A stretch of 64,000 nt of DNA from Primula veris (taxonomy: Eukaryota; Streptophyta; Magnoliopsida; Ericales; Primulaceae), in contig OY821744.1 of NCBI GenBank assembly GCA_963682055.1, positions 33,146,967 through 33,210,966 on the forward strand, in the 5' to 3' direction. This document shows positions 48,201-59,994 of this stretch, in pieces. Each line of letters opens with the position of its first letter. The stretch's first letter is position 1. The translations under genes and the position numbers were made by a program. A model generated the notes under the pieces. It made no database searches. It saw nothing but the letters and a program-made list of their open reading frames with translations, and had not been told where the DNA came from.

Positions 48201-48500
48201 ACAAAACAATAAACAAAGACTAAACAGGAACCCTATATACACATAAATAAATAAATAAATATATATATATATAATAAAAAAGAAAGAATGTTACCTAGCG
48301 GTAGTCGGAGGAAGAGATTTGGTGAGGTAATCGGAAGACGAAGAAGACGAGGAAGAAAAAGAATACGGAATCTGCGTTTTCACCGATACAAACCCTAGTT
48401 TATTACTCCTCCCAACTCCGCCTCCGCCGAGGGTGAGACCTAGTTCCAGTCCCGATTCGTCCGTCTCCTCCGGATTATTATTATTATTTAGCATCTCCAT
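42227..48500 (-). CDS. Aux/IAA auxin-response repressor (IAA11/12/13-like)
   Basis: Four exons join in frame: 48295-48500, 43819-44138, 42881-43016 and 42227-42317, giving 250 aa. Domain I is [11 protein letters not shown] at 18-28, an EAR motif that recruits TOPLESS co-repressors. Domain II is [15 protein letters not shown] with the degron core GWPPI at 74-78, bound by TIR1/AFB with auxin. The PB1 domain (III/IV) has [11 protein letters not shown] with Lys137, then [20 protein letters not shown] and [19 protein letters not shown], so both its basic and acidic faces are present. The protein should be nuclear, unstable in auxin, and pair with ARFs. The YRMNSM segment after the degron suits the IAA11/12/13 group, but the exact orthologue is not settled. 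A Ser run follows domain I. Intron 1 is 4.2 kb and holds a SINE fragment and a large fold-back element. Confidence 0.95.
44468..44530 (-). mobile_element. 3' fragment of an Au-like SINE
   Basis: Plus-strand GGGCCAACCCGGTGCACGAA GCTCCCGC, then TGTGCATGGGTCTGGGGA, is the reverse complement of the conserved tail of a tRNA-derived SINE family widespread in plants. The promoter half and flanking duplications are not visible, so it is a 5'-truncated or decayed copy inside Aux/IAA intron 1. Confidence 0.6.
45099..45937. mobile_element. Fold-back MITE with GGCCTCGTTTGG ends, about 840 bp
   Basis: The left end is TTAGGCCTCGTTTGG from 45098. The right end, read in reverse, is TTAGGCCTTGTTTG, ending at 45939. 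Further in, GGTATTAGAAATGATGATGG answers TTTCTAATACCATCATTA. The centre (45300-45720) is almost pure AT with many TATATA runs. The termini resemble PIF/Harbinger Tourist elements. The flanking trinucleotides read TTA and TAA, so the target duplication is not proven. Confidence 0.6.
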
Positions 48501-48505
48501 TAGTA

Positions 48506-48536
<31 letters not shown>

Positions 48537-48720
48537 GTTATTATTAACTGGGGTGTTTTTGTTACTATCTGGGTTTTCAAGGGTTTTTGTGAAAGAAATA
48601 GAAAAAGATGGGGAAATGAAATGAGGAGAGAGATGGTGATTTTATAAAGAAGGGCGGGGGACACGTGGATGGTGCGTGGGACCCACTTGTCGGCTTTAAT
48701 ATGTCTCTCTCTTTAAGTCA
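48501..48720 (-). promoter_or_regulatory. Aux/IAA promoter and 5' UTR
   Basis: Next to the start codon is an ATT trinucleotide run (48505-48533). TTTATAAA at 48640-48647 is a likely TATA box. Upstream lie a CACGTG G-box (48662-48667), the palindrome GTGGGACCCAC (48676-48686), which contains the class I TCP consensus GGNCCCAC, and TGTCTC (48702-48707), the core of an auxin-response element. All within about 60 bp of the TATA box, they make ARF, bZIP/bHLH and TCP input plausible. None is proven by sequence alone. Confidence 0.55.
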
Positions 48721-48834
48721 AAACTACTATTCAAAAAGTCCTCTTTTTCGTACCTATTACTCAACATTTGTCTAAGTTTATGAAAAAAAAAATATTTGTG
48801 TAAGTTAATAAAAAATATACCTAAATGATTTTTT

Positions 48835-48980
48835 TTTAAATCTAATCATAAAATTTAACATTTGAACTATATGATCAACTTTTGAAAATTTTCATTTCGA
48901 CAATTTTGATACAAGTTGTTGGTTGGTCGAAATTTCACGTAATTTCGTAATGGACAATTAAATAGTAGCGGATGGAGGGT
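48835..48980. mobile_element. Half of a Stowaway-like MITE
   Basis: It matches the right half of 57119-57353: TCATAAAATTTAACATTTGA, TTTTCATTTCGACAATTTTG, ATACAAGTTGTTGG, then GGACAATTAAAT and GCGGATGGAGGGT. The left arm is absent. Confidence 0.65.
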
Positions 48981-48989
48981 AAAATGAAT

Positions 48990-50630
48990 GAACGGACCCA
49001 ACTACTCTATTGTGATATGTAAACGTTTATGAATCCATTTTTAAAATGTAGTAAGCATTAATCACTTGAGTCAGGTCGTAAAATTTTACCCTTATAATTT
49101 AACTAAAAAAAATGAAAACTTATTGCAATATACAATATATATATATACATATATATATATATGCAAAAAATGCTTCAAATCAATATTTAATTAATACAAA
49201 TCTTCACGTTTTCACGACGGAAAGACAAATATATTTCTTGTTTTTTTTTTCTTGAAACGTATAATTTCCGGTAATGGAAACTAAGCTAAAATTTAAAATT
49301 TACTACTTGCAATTATACATCTTGGGACAAAAAACCGATACACATATTGGTATTTCCGTCATGAAATTGTGCACGTCTGTATAAATGAAATCTTAATTTG
49401 TAGTGTTTTTTATCGGAGTGTCAAAAAAAAGTGTCACTAGAACCGCACTCATATATATATAAATATTCTACATGAATAATTTCGAGACTGGAAAAAAATA
49501 TTCTTATAAGGAGGTTATTTCTAAGCAGAGATTGATATATAAAAAAATAAAAAAATACTTAAATAAATGTTCCGCATAATAAAAGGTATATGTGTAACTA
49601 ATTTGACTAATTAGTATAAATATTCAAGAGACAAATACATTTATCTATGTAACAAGTCAAACACATAAATTCAAAAGAGTTGGACAGTCACGAAACTAGC
49701 ATAATTATGAATTTAATAAAATTTAACTAAGTAAATATTTATTTGGAAAATTAAGTACATGTATTTAGAAAGGTGGAAAGCCATCTAATTGTTTATCTAA
49801 AAAAATTTTTTACATGTATAAATACTATGTATAACATAGCATAGATTTTCATTCAATTTTTATACCTAAAGCAAGTTTATACAGTGTCACTTAAAATTAA
49901 ACGTACTCAAATTACTAATAAAAAAAAATCGAGCAAATTTGGTGACAAGCTATTACATACCCGCAAATTAAAGGATATGGTGACAACCCAAAAAATCAAG
50001 ACAATATCACACACTACATTAGATAAATATTTTAAATCGTTTTAAGTTCAATGTAACGACATATATATAATTTTACACATTTATGTAATTTATTCATATA
50101 TGCAGGCAAATTTATTAAGCCGATACCATAAAAAAATTATGGAATATTACAATATGGTGGTTATTCTTATTTTGAACTGGCCCGATTTGGGACCGAACAT
50201 TTGTATTCCTATAGTGAGTTTATTCATATATAGAATATTACTATAGAGATATAGAGAGGTTCTACTGTATATAAGAAGCATTTAAAATGTCGTCGTTTTG
50301 GACCTCTTGGTATATAAAAAAACTCGACCAGGCATGCCGCCTCTGATACTTATGAGTGATTAAAAAGAAAGTCTCGACCAAAACCGCATAATATATGAAA
50401 CTGGTTATGGATACCAGTTTTAGCCGTGCAATTATTTTTAGCCTTCATATCTATTATGCTCCCCACGTTTCTTGTTTTTCTTATTTCACTCTAAACTCTA
50501 GTTATTGTTATTTAGCATATTTAATGTTTTCGTTTTATTTTTGACAAGAATGACTACTAACTCATTGGCTAGTTTTTTTAAAACCGTGCAACAATGGCCT
50601 TAGCGAGAACGCTTATTTGCCCGAACTCCA
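48990..50630. other. Intergenic, nothing recognised
   Basis: AT-rich sequence with TA runs near 49137 and 49455. There are no exons, RNA genes or clear element ends. Confidence 0.4.
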
Positions 50631-50633
50631 GAG

Positions 50634-50832
50634 CAGGGCTGGGTGAAAACCCGGAAAAACCGAACCGAACCGATAACCGAACCGAAAAACCGAAACTTCT
50701 TTGGGTCGGTTTCGGTTTACAACAAAACTGGACCGAAAAACCAAAAAAAAAATAAAGAAAACCCAAAAACAAAAAATAAAAATAAAAAAAACCCGAAAAA
50801 ATCCAAAACCGAACCAGGTCCTACGCCTGAGT
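50634..50832. mobile_element. Degraded hAT-type MITE (relative of 27696-27936)
   Basis: It starts CAGGGCTGGGTGAAAACCCG and runs through ACCGAACCGAACCGATAACC, GGTCGGTTTCGGTTTACAAC and ACCGAAAAAC units, ending near CCGAACCAGGTCC. The right terminus has lost its match and no target duplication can be read. Confidence 0.6.
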
Positions 50833-50834
50833 AT

Positions 50835-53800
50835 GCCAATGTAACATATAGCATACATAATTTGGTAAACACTACTTTTGACTTCTAAATCATGGATTCA
50901 TGATAATGATACAATACCACAGATTTAGGTACATTTTGTAAACAGAAACAAATTGAAAATTCACACGCACATTAAAAAAATGTTGAATCTTTAAAATGAC
51001 ATGTTGAGATGCGTACCAAGACCTTTTTGCTCCAAACGACAAACCGGCAAAAGTGGGGCCCTCATTTGCTGGGCTCAATTCATGCATACTATATTGAACC
51101 ACGAGGAAAGCTAAGACAAAATTAAATTAACAAAATCATGTACTATAGTTTGATTAAATCTCAAGCTTTTCCCACAAGATTGACACCCCAATTAGGATTT
51201 ATAGGTTAATTTTCATGCACCTTAATTAGGATTTTTTCAGAAAATTCTATACTTCAATCCAAGACATGATTTTTAGGGGGGGTAAGCAGGAGATAACAAA
51301 TGAATTTTTACCATGTATTTTAAAGTATCATGCATATATTTAAATTTCATTATTATTTCCATGATTTTAAGAAGAGTCCCTTTTTCATTTGGTTTAGTTT
51401 TCCATCGTAATGGAAGGGTAATAATAAGACAGACAATAATACACTTTTGTTTAAAACGATCCAGTATCTTAAGAAAAACATTGGCTTTAACAAAAAATGC
51501 TCTATTTTCTTGGCTCCTAAACCATGCATTTTGCTTATTTTTGATATATTGTGAGTGATCGCTAAGGATCATTCTAGGCTTACAAGTTTTACCCTACATT
51601 TTCCATGCCAACGGTTCAGGCCTTACGAGTTAGTCACTAATCAGTGGCGGTCCTGATTCCGGCACCCCAGCCAAGCTATGATATCATGAGGCAGTTATTG
51701 AGCGGAAGACTTTGTCAATGCGATGCGTATATAACGCGTGGTTCAATCTAACGCTAGCTATAACAATTGAAAGTTATGTATAAAGATAAAACATAATTCA
51801 TACCTTAGAAGACTATATTACCAATAACGAATTAATGCATCTATGAGTGAATAAATATTAAATCTAGATCAATTGAATAAAAGAAAAAAGTGAGCCATAG
51901 AAACAAAAGTTACATGTATGGAATGTTTAAATGAGTTTGAAAGTGAGGTGTTTGAAAGTTTAAAAAACAGTTTATTTTTATTTGAATTATAATCGTGTGT
52001 TTTCTTTCTTTTGTTTTGTAAATATTGTTTCTTATATGTTTGTTTTATAAATAGTTGTTCAAAGATCTCATAATACAGAATTATAGAAGTAGTTGAAAGA
52101 ATTAGTGGATATTCAAGTGTGCAACTATTAAATTTAAAAGAGGAAGTTTCTTAGGAGTAGAAAATTTTATTTTATAGACTACTAGTTGTAGTGGGGACCT
52201 AAAAATTTCATTTTGGAGTGTATTTTTCAATAAGCCAACAAGAGTTTGCTTTTAAATATCAGCAAATATCTGTATTTATGATAATTAAAAGAGATATAAA
52301 AAGGGGACCAAACTACAAATAGTCTGCAATGTCTATATTGGAAACGTTACTCCATTTTGGGTCAGGTCTGCACTAAATTTAATTTTGGTTTTGTCTTACC
52401 TTTGAACCTCATCTACTTTAAAATAGTGCAATGAATATGTAATTAAAATTACTGCTCCGTACTCTTTACTTACTGTGGAAAATTTAAAAAAACCACTACT
52501 CCACAATCCAAAAATAAATTGTTAGAAGTTGCATCCTTTGGAAACAAACTAACCCCTATTCAGACTTTCGAAATCTCAATTAGCGAGTAAATAAGATTTT
52601 GTATATGCAGTTTCGGATCCAAGTAGGAAGGTGACCCTTAACTATCGATTTTCCAACTCTAGAAAAATAATTTGATCGCCGACGGAATGGTGACAATTCT
52701 TTTTCGTAACGCGGTGTTTGGGGACGGAAAGACGATGATTTTCAATTTTATAGATGACTGGAAATAAGCTTTAGACGTGTTAAACGTTTGATATAAATAT
52801 CCTTAAGAAAACTATAAATTTTACCATTGATGGTATATACCATGGGCTTACCAAGTGATCAACATGACAACATCACTACGAGCCAATATAATGAACAATT
52901 CTCCAAAGGGAGAACTACAACAACTGTCCCCATAGTTTTATTAAAAATTGTAGTTGAGTCTTTTTGCTTCAAATGTAGTAGTAATAGTCTTCACAGTTTT
53001 TGAAATTTAAACAATTTGGCTTCTGTTATTGTCTACATGTTTGGTTTTAGTTTTAATCTTTTATATTGGTGTCATCTTCTACTATGACCATTAAATATTT
53101 TATCTTGATAATAGAAAAAACACTTGAGATTTACCAAAACTAGCACCTATTTCTGTATCTCAACATTCGATCACATATTCTCGTAATCCAAATCCATGGA
53201 AAACATCCGTTTTCCGTCGCTTCGTCTAAGTAACAACCATTTTTTTACAATTTTAATTTTAGCAAATGGACATTAATCTCTAACCATAAAAGCAAACACA
53301 CATTAGTTTAGAGTCTTGGACTGATTGGTCATCAACTAAAAAATAAAAATAGTCAAAAGTAAAATTAAAACTTAGTCATAAAAAAATACACAACATTATT
53401 ATTAAATGAGAAAATGTGGACCATAGAACAATAAATAACCTGTTGTGGGGCATTACGGGCCGTAAGGGGAAATAAAAAAAGGGTATCTTTGAAAACCAAC
53501 GATTCTGTCTTGCACCAGGGGAACATATTACAACATTATTATTACTATTCAAAGGTAAATTAATTTATAGTGGGACCAAACTTATTCAGAAAGATATATT
53601 TCAGTCATGATTAAGATAGATACTCTCCCGTAACATTAATGATATGTCTCTTGTCTATTTCCTATTTTATCATCTTTTGACTATACTTTTAATATTCAAC
53701 TAAAGGTAACGAAGGAGATTTAGCTTTCTTTTTTAGCACAAAACTGACTAATTAGTCCATATGTAACAAGGGACCATAATTTCATGTAACACCCTCAGTA
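50835..53800. other. Intergenic, no gene recognised
   Basis: A minus-strand frame at 50890-51102 (HELSPANEGPTFAGLSFGAK) stands out slightly but matches nothing I know and lacks partners. A CAGTGGCGGTCCTG phrase near 51640 resembles an isolated hAT terminus. Otherwise the sequence is AT-rich and empty. Confidence 0.35.
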
Positions 53801-53801
53801 T

Positions 53802-53997
53802 CACGTCGCTAAAAAAAAAAAAAAAAAAAAAAAAAAATAGCGACCGGATTAATGACGGTATTTTTTGTTACGAGCTTACTAGCGACGGTTTTGTGACAGT
53901 TTAGTCCATTTACGACAGATTTGTGACAGCTTTTTAAATTATCGACAAACTTGTAACATCTTTTGACTCTCACTAAATCAAACATTATTTTGTAGTG
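53802..53997. mobile_element. CACTA-type MITE, 196 bp (copy 2)
   Basis: The same family as 20336-20527: an A run, then AGCGACCGGATTAATGACGG, TTTTTTGTTACGAGC and CTCACTAAATCAAACATT, ending TTTTGTAGTG at 53997. The left end is degraded to CACGTCGCTAAAA. Flanking TAT and CAT agree at two of three positions. Confidence 0.7.
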
Positions 53998-53999
53998 CA

Positions 54000-55262
54000 T
54001 ATTCTCTAAACTTTTATGTAATATGATATTAATGTATTGATAAATTGAAAATTCTCATAAAGAACATAAAAATTTGGTTGTTTTTGTTCGATCTAATCTT
54101 CAAATTCATAGTTGAAACACTTCCTTCGGTTAAGACCGTAATTTGACCCGTGGCCGTTGGATTAAAATCCAATGGCTGCAATGAGTCCGAGTATCTTAAT
54201 TTTGGTTTGCACATCTTACATCGGTAATGCAACAATGGTATTGGGTAATGCAATGGTATCGGATCGAACTTTAGCTGCTGATTTTAAGATTGATCACGAT
54301 GAAGATACAACTAAATCACCGGTATTTCACAAGTCACAGCATCATTTACGAGCAACCGCACCAATTTACTTACACTTTTCCTCGTATTTAAGCTAATTAA
54401 CACCACTTTTATATTTTTAGGATAACAGTTTAACTTTATACTTTTTTCAGTTTTCCTATCAAATTTCTTATCATAACTAAATATTACTCCAAATTAATTT
54501 TAATATACTTATATCAATTTTTTTCAACCCAAATTAATTTACTAGAGCAACCACATTAAATAACTTAGACGTTTTCTCGTATTTAAAGTAAAAAGTACAC
54601 TTTTACAATTTATAAGGAAACGTTTTGGTTTATACAAATTATCAAATTTTTTATAAATGTATCTATCACAACTATACAACTCATCTTTTTGTTATTTTAT
54701 TAATTTATATGTGAAAAGTACAAATAAATGAGAGAGAATTAGAAAAAAGTAAGAGACATAAATTATTATTTTAATTATAAGCGAACATCTTGATCTTTTA
54801 TATTTGATAAATATTTGATTTTATGTATATTTAAGTTAATAGATAAAGAAGATTTCATGTATATTTAAACTAATGGATAAAGAAACTGATGCGTGTATAA
54901 TTTTAAAATAATCTCCTCATATTTAAGGTAATTGATGATATAATGGAACTGATGCGATTGATTTTAACGTTTCTTTTTGCATAATTCTATTTCTTTTTCA
55001 AGTGAAAAAAAAACAAAATTTTGTTCACAGCTTATAACTTCCCTCATCTAGGATAGAAAGCCACAAATCCTAAATTCCTAGATTGATAGCCAAATATTTG
55101 CATAACAAATTGATAGAAAACTCCAAATATCTTATAGCTAAAACAACCCACAAAGAAAAACCCGTGAATGATTTTCTATGGCAAGTGGGAACATTTTGAG
55201 AGAAGGCTTGATTACAAAATTACAATATATAATTAAAAAACTTACAGAATTTACTAATGTCA
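54000..55262. other. Intergenic between two CACTA MITEs
   Basis: A plus-strand frame at 54172-54396 has no recognisable domain and an opposing frame overlaps it. I do not call a gene. The rest is AT-rich. Confidence 0.35.
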
Positions 55263-55468
55263 CACTACAAAATAATGTTTGATTTAGTAAGAGTTAAAAG
55301 TTGTCACGAGCCTGTCACAAATTCACTAAACGTCACAAAACCATCACAAATTGATTAAATTGTCATAAAACCGTCACAAAAACCGTCGTTAATAAGCTCG
55401 TAATAAAAAATACCGTCGCTAATCCCGTCACTATTTAGGTTTTTTTTTTTTTTTTTTTTTTTTAGGTG
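55263..55468. mobile_element. CACTA-type MITE, 206 bp (copy 3, inverted)
   Basis: It reads in the opposite orientation: CACTACAAAATAATGTTTGA at 55263, CCGTCACAAAAACCGTCGTT in the middle, and TACCGTCGCTAATCCCGTCA before a T run, ending near TAGGTG at 55468. Confidence 0.7.
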
Positions 55469-55469
55469 T

Positions 55470-55940
55470 AACACTTGTTAAACTTTCAATATTTCCCTCC
55501 TCGTGACAAAAAACAAAACTTATAATTAAGACAAGATATAATTTAAAACTCAGAAGAGAGAAAAGGGGGAAAATAGTGAAAGTTGGAGACATAATGTTGG
55601 CTATAAAGTGAAATTATATTCATGTATGAGAGAACAACTTCCTCAAAAGGATACTCATGCAAATTAACAAAGTAACAATCTATAATGATAATTATAATTA
55701 TTATTGCAAAAAACCATTCTTCATCGGAAACGAGCAGTCACTTTGGCCAAGTCGTAATTATTCAAATCAATTTCCCCTTAAGTGACAGAACAATGTGCCG
55801 GTTATTCTACATTTTTTTTCTTACCTTATATGAGTTTTTCTTATCGTAATTCTTAATGATTTTAATAAAAAAAAATACATATAATTCTTCCTTGTTTCCC
55901 TTGTTAAGTATTCGATTCAAGATTTGATTCTTATAAGTAT

Positions 55941-55971
<31 letters not shown>

Positions 55972-57118
55972 AATATATATTCGATCAAAAACATGATAGA
56001 TTTTTTTTTTCCATCATATTATTTAAGGTCTTTCTATCATGTTCACGACATCATATACATACTTGGATTTTCATGTTGCAATTATGTACATATGAAATGA
56101 AATGAAAACTCATGAATAGAAGTGATGTTCAAGACAAAGCAGTCATTATTGATAGACAGAAAAAAAAGACGTAGGTCTCTCAACTGTGTCTGTGTACGTG
56201 GGGGCATAATTATGAGTTTTTTTTCTTTTCATTTTTCTTTCTTGAAACAGTATGAGCAGGGTTCATAAAGTAGGTAACATAATTTACTCCTAAATCGGAG
56301 TATAAACAAAAAAAAATATTGGCCTAATGGATAAAAGATGGTTACGGCTATAAAAATGATCATGAGTTCTATCGGTGGCAGACAATATTTCTTGTAAATA
56401 TGGGAGGTAATGTGACGATAAAATCGATATTTTTTTTGTAAAATGCATCGTAAAAGATCGGGGTTTTTTTTTATTAATATGAGGGGGAATCGGTGTTATA
56501 GTCTCTTTTAGCCTACTATTAGTTCATCGGCTAAGTTTAACCAAATTCAATTGTATAGAAATACATTGCTCTTGTTGAACAGCTACCCCGACTTGAAAAT
56601 GCTAACTAACGTGATTGAGCTGCCACAAAAAGAAAATTTATTTGAAGTTGTATTTAGAAGAATATAATTAGCATGTTTATATAGTCTCGTTTATCAGAAC
56701 AAATTAGAATGCTACCACATTGTTCCAACAAGTATAAGGTCTTGTCTGCTGCAATTAAATACGCGGAGGCGGTCCAGACCTAAATCGAGTAAGGCTTATG
56801 CATTGGACAATTGATCATGGAAAAAAAATTACGTGCAACACCCGATTATATTTTTAATATACTTGGTACTTAAAATAGAAATATTAAACATAAATTTGTT
56901 TATAACATCAAATCATGGAACCACCTTTAAAATAGAGGCAAGTCACAAATACAACATGACTAAAGGAATGGGGCATGAATTTAGTGCTAAAAGAGAGGCT
57001 ATCACAACTTATGTTTCCTTAGGGTAAGTACATAGTGTAACTCACATTATTTTTATATAAAAATAAAAATAAAAATGGGAAGAGAATTGAATTCATGAGC
57101 ATTAAATATTAAACATTA
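55470..57118. other. Intergenic, nothing recognised
   Basis: AT-rich sequence with a CA/TA microsatellite near 55939-55980 and several T runs. No exon or element with readable ends. Confidence 0.4.
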
Positions 57119-57353
57119 CTCCATCTGTTCCTATTTAATTGTCAATTACAAAACTACGTGCAATTTTGACCGGTCAATAACTTGTATTAAAATTGTCGGA
57201 ATGAAATTTTTTAAAAGTTGACCATATAGTTCAAATGTTAAATTTTATGATTAAATTTCAAAAAAATCCATTTCGACAATTTTAATACAAGTTATAAACC
57301 GGTCAAAATTGCACGTATTTTCATAGTGGACAATTAAATGAGAATGGAGGGAG
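57119..57353. mobile_element. Stowaway MITE, 235 bp, intact ends
   Basis: The ends are CTCCATCTGTTCC and, in reverse, CTCCCTCCATTCT, flanked by TA (57117-57118 and 57354-57355). The inner arms are inverted: GCAATTTTGACCGGTCAATA against ATAAACCGGTCAAAATTGCA. It is the best-preserved member of the family also seen at 17955 and 48835. Confidence 0.85.
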
Positions 57354-57594
57354 TAGTATATTGTATTAATAACCACACCACCATTAACATTTATAATAAT
57401 ATTTATTGAATTACTTTTTGATATTTTAACGAGGGCTCGTTGTTGATGGGAGGTCGCATTTCAATAATTTTTTTGTTTATAGGTCACTACTCTCATAAGA
57501 TTTTTAAGTGAATGTCACCTTACAATTGATAAAAAAAAAGATATTATTTTCGTAACTTTTTGTTATCTTTTTTTTTACTTAATAATTCAAACAA

Positions 57595-57800
57595 ACACTA
57601 AAAAAAAAAAAAAAAAAAACTATAAAAAAACAATTTTTAAGTTATTTTTTTTACACTTTAATATATTTCTCGTTTAGATTATAATATTTTTTTTTAGTTT
57701 AAAAAGAACTTTTGACCTCTATTTTACATTTTAATATATTTTCCGTATAGATTATAAGTTATTTTTTAAACTTAAAAACAACTTTTAAGCTCTTTTTTAT
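57595..57800. repeat. A/T-rich local repeat
   Basis: A run of A is followed by two imperfect copies of a unit around TTTAATATATTTCTCGTTTA, GATTATAA and AAAAAGAACTTTTGACCTCT, offset by about 76 bp. It is non-coding. Confidence 0.6.
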
Positions 57801-59307
57801 TGGCCGGATGACTGGAACTTAAAAAAGTTTCGGTTCAGGACCTCCATTTAAAATGTAACCTATGATTAATATTCTCTTCTTAATAATAATTATTAATATA
57901 TTTAGACTTACGGAGTTGACTTTTAAAAATATTTGGGCTTTCTTGCCCAAGGTTTAGAGCCTTAATGGACCGCCACCTGGACCGCCTTGAGGACGAGTTT
58001 AGCCTATTGGAAGCAGATTTTCAGCAAGCAGTATAGTACGACAGCAATGGAAGCAGATTATTATAACAATTGTATTCCAAAACTTCAATCAAGAAGCCAA
58101 CAAAACAGCTATAGAGACTATTTGTCACGACTGAGTTCCAATTGAATGCAACTGAATTACTAAAATATATCATTCATACATAATCACAACTTAAATGTTA
58201 CTACACATTACCCATCACTATTACTTAAAAAAAATTCAACTAAAAAATATTCATGTACCTTCGTCACTCAAAAGCAATCTTTTAATAGGCTATCAAATGA
58301 TATTCAAGCAAGGATGATCACATGTCATAACTAAAAAAAAGTTCCAGGAAAAAGCCAACAATTAAGTACCAGAAATGACTGCTGCTTAAACACTGATAAT
58401 ATGTATGCTGTAATCTTAAAATAATACGAAGTCACATCTCAAGCCTTAAGAAACAAAATAAGAGGGTGGGATTCTCAAGTAGAGCTCTTAACTAACACCC
58501 CCTTGAGTCGCTAACCAAAGACTTAAAGATTTATTCAATAGCGGCTTCTAAAAATCGAAGTTAAAATTTAGGAGCATCTGGAAAACAAACAACTTACAGA
58601 CCGTTCCTGGCAGATTGTTTAACAGGGCCTGAGCATAAAAATATCACAATTAACGGGCTAGAAAATGGTATTTTAATGGAAAAGGAATAAACGAAACAAG
58701 GCTGAATGATCCCAAAACATCGAAACTGAAAGTTAAAAAGCGTAATCGTCACAAAGAAAAGAAGCAAAAAACACAATCATAAAAAATAGACAGGAAACCC
58801 ATATTTTGTCACAATAAACATATCGAAACCATGGGTAATAGTTACATAAACACCATGGAAACTGAAGCATTTTCAGCAACACAGCTTGCCTAGAAGCTAA
58901 GAAAACGAACACGATGGAACCAGTAACCGCCCATCTCTCAAATATCAGTATAATAGTATATAATATGATAAAGAATCAGAACTGATATAGGCAAAGTGAG
59001 AAGAGATTGAAGACAATGAGAGGCTGATAGAATTGTAGAGAGATTAGAATGTGAGCTTATTTCCTTCGTATAAAATGAGCTGAGACCCCAACGGGCTCGC
59101 CCGAACTAACAAATTGCCTGGACCTGTCCACTGAATAAATTAATATTTCACCTAACATGAATTAACTAATAGAGAGATAGACAAGGACCATAAGGTAAAT
59201 GATTGGTTCTCATCACAACATTAACCTTATCACTATTGGCCAATTTGCGGAGTCGAATTCCAAAGTATTCTCCTTTTCAGCAACAAAAACCATCACTTTG
59301 GTACCTA
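57800..59307. other. Non-coding, probably 3' flank of the minus-strand exons that follow
   Basis: No coding exon was recognised. AATAAA-type signals occur on the minus strand (for example near 58528), so a 3' UTR of the 59308-59994 gene could lie here. Confidence 0.35.
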
Positions 59308-59994
59308 TTAGTTTTCTCTGCCAGAGCTGCTTTTACCATATTGCCCTCTGTAAGAATCAGTCTGGTAACGACCCCTACTTCTTCCCCTTCCTGATCCTAC
59401 AAAGTCATCAGAGAACGAATATTTGAATACAACACAGTTTTATAGTATGGTCATGCATATTAACAGTTTTTAGCCAGTCTTTATCACGAAGCACATCAGA
59501 TAGATGCCAACAGTAAAAATCAAAATAGAGAAGCTAACAGTATATATAATATTTTAACAAAGACTGTTGAATCCATCAGCATGGGTGGACATTAAGGCCT
59601 TGTTTGGTTTCACCTTTTAATCTCAGATTGTTCTTTTGCTCAAAGACTAGGCTGCATTTGGTTGACCAGCTCAAAAGTTGAGCTATTCTGAGTTTTGGCC
59701 TGAAAACTCTAGAAGCTTTAAGCTGAGTGAATTTAGCTAAATTGTCGGACAAAAAAAAGCTCAATTGCTGAAAATGCTGCAACCAAGTTAACATTTTTAG
59801 TGTTGCTTTAACAATCTATGAAACCGTATGCAAGCAATTATCTAAACTTTTCAAACATTGACTAGAAAGGTGAAATTTACTGTAAAATTTGAGAGGAAGA
59901 CAGAGAGACACATACCGCCTCCTCCAGGAGCCCCGTGGCTGCTATTTGCTCTCCTCTCCATATGTTCTCTTCTGGTCAATCGTAATGGAGATGC
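59308..59994 (-). CDS. Last two exons of an unidentified RG-rich protein
   Basis: Exon 59916-59994 follows TTTATAG and ends at GTATGTG. It encodes ASPLRLTRREHMERRANSSH then GAPGGGG. Exon 59308-59396 follows TTTGTAG and continues in phase with SGRGRSRGRYQTDSYRGQYG and KSSSGREN before a TAA. Phase agreement across a GT..AG intron and the RG/RY-rich tail, typical of RNA-binding proteins, support a real gene end. Upstream exons were not found in the repeat-rich 60-63 kb. A phase-0 candidate donor at 63378, in the PPR 3' UTR, would fit, which leaves open a spliced extension of that transcript. The protein family is not recognised. Confidence 0.45.

Noticed and set aside
50890..51102. Minus-strand frame with HELSPANEGPTFAGLSFGAK
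   Set aside because: Composition looks mildly protein-like but there is no recognised family, no start context and no neighbouring exon. Left as unexplained.
54172..54396. Plus-strand 74-codon frame starting MAAMSPSILILVC
   Set aside because: No domain, no splice partners, an opposing frame of equal length, and AT-rich surroundings without promoter or exon signals.
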